DNA of 51,047 nt from an uncultured Bacillota bacterium (GTDB lineage: Bacteria > Bacillota > Clostridia > Peptostreptococcales > Anaerovoracaceae), in assembly GCA_958448635.1 (NCBI GenBank), contig CAUDEQ010000008.1:1-51047 (forward strand), read 5' to 3'. This document shows, piece by piece, positions 33,148 to 40,718 of this stretch (the stretch's first letter is position 1; each line of letters opens with the position of its first letter). Below the pieces are notes generated by a model that saw nothing but the letters and a program-made list of their open reading frames with translations, was not told where the DNA came from and ran no database searches. The position numbers and the translations under genes were made by a program.

Positions 33148-34062
33148 GTGAATAATAAAGATCAGCTGCACACGGAAAAGAGGATCTTGAGACTATCATT
33201 GGCAGGGAGCTTGATCTTTCTTCTTATTGAATTCATAGCGGTGATAATTACGCGCTCTCAGGCGGTCCTGATCGACTGTGTATACGACTCTGCGGACCTT
33301 CTGATGCTGATGCCCTTTATCATACTGCTTCCAAAGCTGTATAAGCCCATAACAGAAAAATGGCCCTATGGTTTTTTACAGATAGAGCCTCTTTTTGTTA
33401 TATTAAGATGTTGCGTTCTTCTCTGTCTTGACGCCTTCTTCATCTACGATAGTGTCATAATGATAATGGAAGGCGGACATACAGTAGACGCTTCTGCCGT
33501 TGCATCATTTGAATTTGTAATGGCTCTGGCATGTATCCTGATATATCTCATTCTGATGAGACTTTGCAAGGATATAATTACTCCTACGATAGAATCCGAG
33601 CTATATGTATGGAAGGTGGATGCATACAGCACTGCCGGCGTAGGAATGGCATTTCTGATGCAGATCATCCTTCAGCACACACCGCTGGGTTGGATAGCAC
33701 CGTATGTAGACCCCGGTATAGCTATAATTCTGGCCGTAGTCCTTCTGCCTGAGCCTATTATCATGATAAGAGATTCCCTTAAAAGCCTTATACTCGTATC
33801 TCCTGAACCGGAAGTGAGCGAGCATATAAGAACCGTCGCTGAAGAGGAGTTATCCAAGTACGGTATCAAAGTAGGCTTTCTCGATATCGTCAGAACAGGC
33901 CGAAGAACATGGGCCGATGTTAATATAATAATCGAGGAGGAAATGCTGAATCTACGTGTACTTAAGACTGCACAGGACGATATCGTCTCACGGCTGCATG
34001 AGAGCTATGAGGATATCATCGTAGAGCTTATTCCTGATCTCAAGGATATCAAGCCCCTTTAA
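33148..34062 (+). CDS. Cation-diffusion-facilitator-like protein
   Basis: Membrane protein of 304 residues with about six helices and a C-terminal cytoplasmic domain, resembling CDF metal-proton antiporters. Helix 2 keeps the DxxxD metal site (Asp43, Asp47). In helix 5 the usual HxxxD is lost: the equivalent positions are Ser161 and Val165. Metal selectivity is therefore unclear, and it may not be a standard zinc or iron exporter. A GTG start at 33148 follows AAAGGAG. The stop overlaps that of phoU in a shared TTAA. Confidence 0.8.
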   Translation: MNNKDQLHTEKRILRLSLAGSLIFLLIEFIAVIITRSQAVLIDCVYDSADLLMLMPFIILLPKLYKPITEKWPYGFLQIEPLFVILRCCVLLCLDAFFIYDSVIMIMEGGHTVDASAVASFEFVMALACILIYLILMRLCKDIITPTIESELYVWKVDAYSTAGVGMAFLMQIILQHTPLGWIAPYVDPGIAIILAVVLLPEPIIMIRDSLKSLILVSPEPEVSEHIRTVAEEELSKYGIKVGFLDIVRTGRRTWADVNIIIEEEMLNLRVLKTAQDDIVSRLHESYEDIIVELIPDLKDIKPL

Positions 34063-34712
34063 TGGTCTGAAGTAACGTGGCTGCCGGTTATGGAAAAGAT
34101 TACCCACTCGGCTATGTTTTCCGCATGGTCGCAGATCCTTTCCAGATACTTGGCAATCATCAGCATATCTATGAAAATTTCGCCGCTATCCTTATTTTCG
34201 GATATGGCGTTGATGAGATCCATCTTCACCTTATCGAACATATCATCCGATATGTCATCCATATCTATAACAGATCTGGCCATGTCCAGATCTTTTTTTA
34301 CAAAGGAGGTGACGCTGTCGTTCACCATCTTTATGGCAGTATCGGTCATAACATTTATATGCTCCCTGCAGAATCCTCTGCTGGCGTCGTTTATATATGC
34401 AGTAAGCTCTGCGATATCAAATGCCTGATCACCGATTCTTTCCATGTCAGATATCATCTTAAGTGCAGAAGAGATGAGTCTCAGGTCTCTTGCCACGGGC
34501 TGCTGCTGGAGCAGAAGCTTGAGGCAGAGGCTTTCTATCTCACGCTCCATATCGTCTATAACATTGTCAGCCTCGTATGTCATCTTTCTCATGTTTTCAT
34601 CGTCTTCGTTGATGGCCTTCGATGCATATTCAATGGCTTCGCCGCATAAGCTTCCCATCTCAATAAGCATATCATTCAGTTGTTCAAGCTGCTCGTCGAA
34701 TCTTGCTCGCAT
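34059..34712 (-). CDS. phoU: Phosphate transport regulator PhoU
   Basis: Two-repeat helical protein (217 residues) that restrains Pst transport and signals phosphate status to the PhoR kinase. Each repeat shows the EXXXD-type metal segments typical of PhoU (NVIDDMEREIESLC and MDDISDDMFDKV). The ATG shares its A with the pstB stop (TAATG). It is the last gene of the pst operon. No phoPR pair is in the window. Confidence 0.94.
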   Translation of the reverse strand: MRARFDEQLEQLNDMLIEMGSLCGEAIEYASKAINEDDENMRKMTYEADNVIDDMEREIESLCLKLLLQQQPVARDLRLISSALKMISDMERIGDQAFDIAELTAYINDASRGFCREHINVMTDTAIKMVNDSVTSFVKKDLDMARSVIDMDDISDDMFDKVKMDLINAISENKDSGEIFIDMLMIAKYLERICDHAENIAEWVIFSITGSHVTSDH

Positions 34713-35461
34713 TAACCAAACCTCCCTGTAATGTAATCCTCTGTTCTCTTATCCTCAGGTACGGAGAACAGCTTCTCGGTTTTGTTGAATTCCACCATTT
34801 CGCCCAGCAGGAAAAATGCCGTCTTATCGGATATTCTCGCTGCCTGCTGCATATTATGTGTTACTATAATTATAGTATATTGCTTCTTAAGCTCTATTGC
34901 AAGGTCTTCTATTTTAGACGTGGAAATAGGGTCCAGCGCAGACGTAGGTTCGTCCATGAGTATTACCTCTGGCTCAACCGCCAACGCTCTTGCTATGCAA
35001 AGTCTCTGCTGCTGTCCGCCGGAAAGCCCCATGGCGCTTTTCTTCAGCCTGTCCTTCACCTCATCCCATATGGCTACATCCTTGAGACTCTTTTCCACTA
35101 TCTCATCCAGCTTTGCCTTTGAACGGATACCGTGGGTTCTCGGACCGTATGCGATATTATCGTATATGCTCATAGGGAAAGGATTTGGCTTCTGGAATAC
35201 CATTCCCACTCTTTTTCTAAGATTGTTTACATCTATTTTACCGTATATGTCTTCACCGTCCAGCATTACGGTACCATCTATCCTGCAGCCGTCAACCAGG
35301 TCGTTCATCCTGTTGAGAGTCTTCAGCAAAGTTGATTTACCGCAGCCTGAAGGTCCGATGAAGGCAGTTATTTCTTTTTCCTTTATGCTGATATTTATAT
35401 CCTTAAGCGCTTTGAAATCGCCGTAATATAAATCCAGATTCTTTATCTCATACTTATACAT
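34712..35461 (-). CDS. pstB: Phosphate ABC transporter ATPase
   Basis: ATP-binding subunit of the high-affinity phosphate importer, 249 residues. Walker A GPSGCGKST is at 36-44, then the PstB-type FQKPNPFPMSIYDNIAYGPR, signature LSGGQQQRLCIARALA and Walker B VILMDEPTSALDP. Length and motifs are normal. It starts three bases after pstA and overlaps phoU by one base. Confidence 0.97.
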   Translation of the reverse strand: MYKYEIKNLDLYYGDFKALKDINISIKEKEITAFIGPSGCGKSTLLKTLNRMNDLVDGCRIDGTVMLDGEDIYGKIDVNNLRKRVGMVFQKPNPFPMSIYDNIAYGPRTHGIRSKAKLDEIVEKSLKDVAIWDEVKDRLKKSAMGLSGGQQQRLCIARALAVEPEVILMDEPTSALDPISTSKIEDLAIELKKQYTIIIVTHNMQQAARISDKTAFFLLGEMVEFNKTEKLFSVPEDKRTEDYITGRFG

Positions 35462-35464
35462 ACA

Positions 35465-36313
35465 TTACCTCGTAACTAATTTTTTAGCAATCATGCCTGA
35501 AAGCCAGTTGATGATTATTACCAGCAATAACAGTATTACAGCTGTCGCATATGCTTCATCGGTATAAAGCCCCTCGCTGAGCAGCGCGTACATATGTACC
35601 GACAAGGTTCTTGCTGAATCGAATATGCTTCCCGGTACCTGTGCAACTGTACCTGCGGTAAATATCAGTGCGGCACTCTCCCCCACTATTCTTCCTATTG
35701 CAAGAATTACTCCTGCCAGGATTCCCGGAACAGCGCTGGGAAGTATCAGTCTGAAAACGGTGTAGAGCTTTCCTGCTCCAAGACCGAAGCTTCCTTCTCT
35801 GTATGAATCCGGCACCGAGATCAACGCCTCCTCAGTTGTTCTTATTATCAGCGGAAGTATCATTATTGCCAGAGTTACGGCACCTGCTATGAGGGAGTAA
35901 CTCCACCCCAAGGTTATAACGAACAGTATATATCCAAAGAGTCCGTACACTATGGACGGAATTCCCTGGAGCGTTTCTGTCGTTGTCCTTATTACCTTTA
36001 CCAGCCTGCTTCCGCGCTTGGCATATTCAACAAGATATATCGCCGAAAACACTCCTATCGGCACTGCCATCACCAACGACATGGCCGTCATGTATATGGT
36101 GCTTATGATGGCCGGCATCATCGACATGTTAGAGGTATTGAATTTCCATGCAAACATCTCAGGTTTTATATGGGTAATACCGTTTACGAGAATATATATT
36201 ATCAGTGAAAAGAGGACTCCCACGGTTATAACTGCAGAAAGGATAACCAGTATCATCACTGCCAGAGAGCCGGGTCTTTTCTTGTATTCTATCCATGATC
36301 CTGTCATCTTCAT
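35465..36313 (-). CDS. pstA: Phosphate ABC transporter permease PstA
   Basis: One of the two membrane subunits of the phosphate importer, 282 residues and six helices. It shows the PstA-type IPSIVYGLFGYILFV and the coupling-loop segment EALISVPDSYREGSFGLGAGK. The ATG overlaps the pstC stop by one base (TAATG). Confidence 0.95.
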   Translation of the reverse strand: MKMTGSWIEYKKRPGSLAVMILVILSAVITVGVLFSLIIYILVNGITHIKPEMFAWKFNTSNMSMMPAIISTIYMTAMSLVMAVPIGVFSAIYLVEYAKRGSRLVKVIRTTTETLQGIPSIVYGLFGYILFVITLGWSYSLIAGAVTLAIMILPLIIRTTEEALISVPDSYREGSFGLGAGKLYTVFRLILPSAVPGILAGVILAIGRIVGESAALIFTAGTVAQVPGSIFDSARTLSVHMYALLSEGLYTDEAYATAVILLLLVIIINWLSGMIAKKLVTR

Positions 36314-37161
36314 TATGCACTCCTCCTTTTCAGTACGCTAAAGGATAAGTTTATTATAAGAATGAAAACAAACAGAACTACTGCTGTTGCCACCAGCGAA
36401 TCCCTGTGGAGGCCGGAAGCGTACCCCATTTCAAGTACTATATTTGCCGTAAGCGTTCTCACTCCCGATGTAATGCTTTCAGGAAGGATCGCCTGATTAC
36501 CGCAAACCATAACAACCGCCATGGTTTCGCCTATAGCTCTTCCTATACCCAGAATAACGCCTGCCAGTATTCCCATCTTGGCAGCAGGAAGAACTGTTCT
36601 GAAAATACCCCTTTCTCTCGTTGCTCCAAGAGCAACAGCTCCTTCGTAATACTGTTCGGGAACTGCTCTTATGTTTGACTCAGATACGCTTATTATAGTA
36701 GGCAGTATCATGATTCCAAGCAGCAATGATGCTGTGAGGAGGCTTTTTCCCGAACCTCCTATGTTTTCCTGTACGAAAGGAACGATTACCATCAGTCCGA
36801 AAAAGCCGTATACTATCGATGGTATTCCGGCCAGCAGATCCACGGCAGGCTTCAGTATTTTGTAAAGATTATCCGGACAATACCTTGCCATGAACACTGC
36901 ACATAAAATCCCTATAGGTACGCCGACAATCACGGCGCCTGCCGTGACGTATACACTTGCCACTATCATAGGGAATATGCCGTATAAACCCTGTCCCGGT
37001 TTCCATGACATACCTAGAAGGAAATCGGTAAAACCGATTTCCTTTATAGCAGGTACACCACTTACGAACAGGAATATGCATATTAGTATCACCGCGATTA
37101 TCGATACGCACGCCGCTGCCAGAAACACGGCCTTCATTATTCTTTCACTGTAGTTGACCAT
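36313..37161 (-). CDS. pstC: Phosphate ABC transporter permease PstC
   Basis: Second membrane subunit of the importer, 282 residues. It shows IPSIVYGFFGLMVIVPFV and the coupling loop SESNIRAVPEQYYEGAVALGA, plus the PstC-type GRAIGETMAVVMVCGN. It begins 25 bases after pstS; the ribosome site is weak, which may lower its yield relative to the binding protein. Confidence 0.96.
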   Translation of the reverse strand: MVNYSERIMKAVFLAAACVSIIAVILICIFLFVSGVPAIKEIGFTDFLLGMSWKPGQGLYGIFPMIVASVYVTAGAVIVGVPIGILCAVFMARYCPDNLYKILKPAVDLLAGIPSIVYGFFGLMVIVPFVQENIGGSGKSLLTASLLLGIMILPTIISVSESNIRAVPEQYYEGAVALGATRERGIFRTVLPAAKMGILAGVILGIGRAIGETMAVVMVCGNQAILPESITSGVRTLTANIVLEMGYASGLHRDSLVATAVVLFVFILIINLSFSVLKRRSA

Positions 37162-37186
37162 ATGTGTTACCTGTTCTTCCCTGATG

Positions 37187-38056
37187 TTACTGGAGTTCTG
37201 ACCAGCTAGTGATCTCTCCGATGAAGATCTTCATGATCTGTTCCATTGTGATGTCTTCAACAGCGTTTTCGTTGTTTACGATTACAGCTATACCGTCGAG
37301 AGCGATTTCGATGCTTTCAAGACCCTGGCTTGCTTCATCATCTTCAAGAGCTCTTGATGCCATACCGATGTCACAAACGCCTTCGATAGTGCTCTGGATT
37401 CCTGCGCCTGAACCAGTCTGCTGGATTTCGATAACTGCGCCTTCGTTGAGCTTCTTGTACTCATCTGCCAGTACTTCCATTACAGGTGCTACTGAAGTTG
37501 AACCTGCAAGTGTGATGTTTCCTGAAAGTCCCTTTGCTTCATATGGTTCTGCTGCATCGTTTACTGAGATGTATCCTTCTTCTTCGATAATCTTCTGTCC
37601 TTCAGCACTCATGATGAAGTCGAGGAAGTCCTGTGGAAGCTCATCAAGCTCGCCCTTTGTTACTACGTTGAAAGGTCTCTGAAGAGCATAATCTCCGCTC
37701 TTTACGTTATCAACCGTAGCTTCTGCTCCGTCAATCTTTACTGCTTTAACTTCATCGCTCAGGGAGCCCAGTGAGATGTATCCTATAGCAGCATCATTGC
37801 CTACTACCGACTGGATTACTACTGATGTGCTGTTTGATATCTCAGCTGTTTCCACTGTTCTGTCAACATCATCTTCCATAACGCCTGTCAGTTCAACAAA
37901 GGCATCTCTTGTTCCTGAACCTTCTTCTCTGGAGATAACAGTTATATCCTTAGCTTCTCCTTCGCTGTCGCCGCCACCGCCGCAGCCTGCGAGGCCGAAG
38001 GCCATCAGCGCAGCCAGACTTAATGTTACAATTTTAGTGATCTTACTCTTTTTCAT
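37187..38056 (-). CDS. pstS: Circularly permuted phosphate-binding lipoprotein
   Basis: Extracellular phosphate-binding protein, anchored at Cys25 (AGC lipobox). In usual PstS the GSTSV loop and DIGxASR segment come first and the SREEGSGTR loop second. Here SREEGSGTR is at 42-50 and STSV of the first half follows at 186-189, with QQTGSGAG at 212-219 and DIGMASR at 229-235. The chain ends at EITSWSEL, where a normal PstS would pass into its second half. All phosphate-loop motifs are kept, so it should bind phosphate. The ATG follows AAAAGGAGGAAA. First gene of the pst operon; a TATAAT lies at 38130-38135. Confidence 0.9.
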   Translation of the reverse strand: MKKSKITKIVTLSLAALMAFGLAGCGGGGDSEGEAKDITVISREEGSGTRDAFVELTGVMEDDVDRTVETAEISNSTSVVIQSVVGNDAAIGYISLGSLSDEVKAVKIDGAEATVDNVKSGDYALQRPFNVVTKGELDELPQDFLDFIMSAEGQKIIEEEGYISVNDAAEPYEAKGLSGNITLAGSTSVAPVMEVLADEYKKLNEGAVIEIQQTGSGAGIQSTIEGVCDIGMASRALEDDEASQGLESIEIALDGIAVIVNNENAVEDITMEQIMKIFIGEITSWSELQ

Positions 38057-38181
38057 TTTTTCCTCCTTTTGAAAACATCTTATTCATGTCTTCTCACTAT
38101 TTTTTATTTTTCTCTCTTTTACGTTTTGTATTATAAAATCACAATGTTAATTCCAAAATCCTTTTATCATTAAGTTTATGT

Positions 38182-38212
38182 AAAAAAAGACGCGAAATTC
38201 GCGTCTTTTTTT
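38182..38212. terminator. Terminator between nadE and pst operons
   Basis: GACGCGAA pairs with TTCGCGTC, flanked by seven A and seven T residues. It ends the azlC-azlD-nadE transcript before the pst promoter. Confidence 0.9.
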
Positions 38213-38221
38213 ATGATTATG

Positions 38222-38962
38222 TTATTTTTCGGGTTCATATTCGAAAGCAGGCATCGGCTGAAGCTTGAAAAGATTTGCTTTATGCTTTTTATCGATGCTT
38301 TCCTTTATCGCTTCATCCTCACATATTCCTTCCCTTATATATCTGTCCAGCACCTCATATGTAAAGCCCAGGTTTTCCTCGTCCGTATATCCGCACAATC
38401 CGTCAATAGGCACCTTGTCCACAAACATCGAAGGAAGTCCGCATGCCCTGCCCACAGCCTTTACCTCCTGGACCGTAAGGTGAGACAGAGGGCTGAAATC
38501 GCCTGCCTGGTCTCCGTATTTCGTCGCATAGCCTACCCAATCCTCCGACAAGTTGCATGTATTGGCTACTCTGCCGTTTACAGTCTGGGAAACTGCATAC
38601 AGCGCAGACATCCTCAGTCTAGGCGGCAGATTCACCTTAGCCTGTCCCTCAAATGAGTCGAAGACCTTCAGCAGCTCTCCCACCATACCGTCGTATGCAT
38701 CCTTGATATTGATGGTGACGCTTTCTATCCCCAGATGCTCAACCAGCTTGCGGGAAACATCTATATCAAACTGCTCTCCATTGGGCATCAGCACACCGAA
38801 AACTCTGTCTCTGCCCAGCGCCTCCACACACAGCGCAGCAGTCACCGAGCTGTCCTTTCCTCCCGAAAGTCCGATCACCGCCTTGCAGCCCTTACCGTTT
38901 TCTCCAAACCAGTCCTGTATCCATTTTACGATATCGTTTTTTACTTTTTCGGCGTTAAACAT
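38222..38962 (-). CDS. nadE: Ammonia-dependent NAD synthetase
   Basis: Final step of NAD synthesis: amidates nicotinate adenine dinucleotide using ATP and ammonia. The 246 residues have the PP-loop GLSGGKDS (31-38) and the NLSEDWVGYATKYGDQAGDFSPL block. There is no glutaminase domain, so free ammonia must be used. The ATG follows AAAAGGAGGTAG, 12 bases after azlD. nadK, for NADP, lies at 46046-46852. Confidence 0.95.
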   Translation of the reverse strand: MFNAEKVKNDIVKWIQDWFGENGKGCKAVIGLSGGKDSSVTAALCVEALGRDRVFGVLMPNGEQFDIDVSRKLVEHLGIESVTINIKDAYDGMVGELLKVFDSFEGQAKVNLPPRLRMSALYAVSQTVNGRVANTCNLSEDWVGYATKYGDQAGDFSPLSHLTVQEVKAVGRACGLPSMFVDKVPIDGLCGYTDEENLGFTYEVLDRYIREGICEDEAIKESIDKKHKANLFKLQPMPAFEYEPEK

Positions 38963-38974
38963 TTCTACCTCCTT

Positions 38975-39301
38975 TTAAAATACCATCTGCACCAGCGCCA
39001 TATATATCACTGTTCCGATAAAAATGCTGAGCAGAGAATTGTGCCTCCACTTATGCAGCAGCACTACTATTACTATACATATAGCCTCAGGAATACCGTG
39101 GCTTCCTGAAAATAACGAAACATCCTTGAGACAATATATTACCAGCATTCCCATTATGGCATACGGCAATGTATTGCTGAGATACGTTACTATCTCCGGC
39201 GTCTTCTTCCCGGCCGGAAAAAGTGCAAAGGGAAGATACCTAAGGGCGAATGTGACCACAGCCATTATTGCCACCATAAGAGCGGCATGGACATCGATCA
39301 T
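38975..39301 (-). CDS. azlD: AzlD branched-chain amino acid exporter subunit
   Basis: Small membrane partner (108 residues, about four helices) of AzlC in export of branched-chain amino acids and analogues. It shows the family opening ALMVAIMAVVTFALRYLPFALF and YLSNTLPYAIMGMLVIYCL. The ATG overlaps the azlC stop by four bases (ATGA). Confidence 0.92.
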   Translation of the reverse strand: MIDVHAALMVAIMAVVTFALRYLPFALFPAGKKTPEIVTYLSNTLPYAIMGMLVIYCLKDVSLFSGSHGIPEAICIVIVVLLHKWRHNSLLSIFIGTVIYMALVQMVF

Positions 39302-40029
39302 TTGACATCACCGCCCTTCGCATTGTCAGAGCCAAACCGCCGCATCACCAGAAGAGCCATGGATATGCATATCATCGATGGAATTAAAAAGCTCTCCGAT
39401 CCGAAAACAAGAAGGCATGCTACAGTACATAATATACCGATCAGCGCAGGAATGTGGTTTTCTGCATTTTCCCACTGCTCGGTAAATATTATCACAAAAA
39501 GCGATGTCATTGCAAATTCTATTCCCGTGCTGTCAAAGCTCACAGCTGCTCCCAGAAGACCTCCTGCAGCGCTTCCCGCTATCCAGTAGCACTGGTTCAT
39601 CAGCGAAAGGCAAAGGTAATATTTATTTCTGTCAACATCCTCAGGGATAAGCTCCCTTGAGCATACCAGCGAATATGTCTCGTCTGTCAGCGTAAACGCC
39701 AGCAGCGGCTTGAGCTTTCCCGTATCCTTATAGCCTTCCAGCATCGATATGCCGTAAAACAGATGTCTGGCGTTGACCATCACCGTCATAAGCGCTGTGG
39801 CTATAAGCGTGGCTCCTCCGCTGAGAAGATCCACGGCAACGTACTGCATTGAGCCTGCATATATGGTAAGGCTCATGACTATAGCCCATACGAAGCCGTA
39901 CCCGCTGTTTTCCAACAGAACGCCGAAGCCGAAGCCGAGACATAGATATCCTGCCATCACCGGCAGGCTGTTGAAAAAGGCTTTCTTTATCGTTGTTTTG
40001 AATATCCCGTTGTGATAATATGTTTTCAT
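39298..40029 (-). CDS. azlC: AzlC branched-chain amino acid exporter subunit
   Basis: Membrane protein of 243 residues. It carries the AzlC opening SLPVMAGYLCLGFGFGVLL, MSLTIYAGSMQYVAVDLL and VNARHLFYGIS, which mark the family. It pairs with AzlD. Its start codon (40027-40029) overlaps the start codon of the divergent GNAT gene, leaving no intergenic space, and I see no clear ribosome site, so its promoter and leader must lie inside the neighbour. Confidence 0.94.
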   Translation of the reverse strand: MKTYYHNGIFKTTIKKAFFNSLPVMAGYLCLGFGFGVLLENSGYGFVWAIVMSLTIYAGSMQYVAVDLLSGGATLIATALMTVMVNARHLFYGISMLEGYKDTGKLKPLLAFTLTDETYSLVCSRELIPEDVDRNKYYLCLSLMNQCYWIAGSAAGGLLGAAVSFDSTGIEFAMTSLFVIIFTEQWENAENHIPALIGILCTVACLLVFGSESFLIPSMICISMALLVMRRFGSDNAKGGDVK

Positions 40030-40684
40030 GATGAATTATAAAAAGCTGCAGATACCCGGACTATACAGGATACCCGGCTGTGATTACGAAAAAATAATAA
40101 AAATTTATATGGATGCTTTCAGAAGCTACCCCAAGCTGATGTCATCATTTCCAGATGAGGAAGCTCGTATTGCCGCACTGGAAGCGACCTTAAGGTTTTA
40201 CGTGATGTACGACCTCAGATACGGTGCCGCCTTCAGCTTGGATGAAAGCATCTGCGAAGCATGTATAATAGTACATTCGGATAATATGAAGTACTCCGTG
40301 CCGAAGCATCTTCTCTCAGGGAGCTATGGCAGAGGCTACCGCACTGCCATGAAGAAGCTCACCAGGCAGGAGCGCAAAAAACGCATTCAGCTGTTCGATG
40401 AGCTTGATCGTCTGGAAGCCGATGTGAAAATACCGACACCGCATATATATGTAGATTTTCTCGGTGTTGCAGGCAGCTACCAGCATCAAGGTCGCGGTCG
40501 AAGGCTGATGAGCCTTATATGCGCATATGCTGACGAGGTTAAGCTTCCTGTTATGCTTTTCACCAACACGGATGAAGACGTGACATTTTACCAAAGCCTG
40601 GGCTTTGATATAATAGAGATCACATCCTCTGAAAAATTTGGTTTCACCAACACCTATATGCTTTATACCCCGTATAATCTCTGA
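40028..40684 (+). CDS. GNAT acetyltransferase
   Basis: Acetyltransferase of about 218 residues, similar to uncharacterised clostridial GNAT proteins. The opening LYRIPGCDYEKIIKIYMDAF and the acetyl-CoA segment FLGVAGSYQHQGRGRRLMSL are clear, followed by LFTNTDEDVTFYQSLGFDI. Two ATGs are adjacent (40028, 40031); neither has a strong ribosome site. It is divergent from azlC with overlapping start codons. Substrate unknown. Confidence 0.88.
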   Translation: MMNYKKLQIPGLYRIPGCDYEKIIKIYMDAFRSYPKLMSSFPDEEARIAALEATLRFYVMYDLRYGAAFSLDESICEACIIVHSDNMKYSVPKHLLSGSYGRGYRTAMKKLTRQERKKRIQLFDELDRLEADVKIPTPHIYVDFLGVAGSYQHQGRGRRLMSLICAYADEVKLPVMLFTNTDEDVTFYQSLGFDIIEITSSEKFGFTNTYMLYTPYNL

Positions 40685-40691
40685 AAAAATC

Positions 40692-40715
40692 GCCCCTTTA
40701 TCAGGGGCTGTTTTA
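40692..40715. terminator. Bidirectional terminator
   Basis: GCCCCT and AGGGGC form a stem with a five-base loop, flanked by an A run on the left and TGTTTTATTG on the right. It serves the convergent GNAT and metallo-hydrolase genes. Confidence 0.78.
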
Positions 40716-40718
40716 TTG

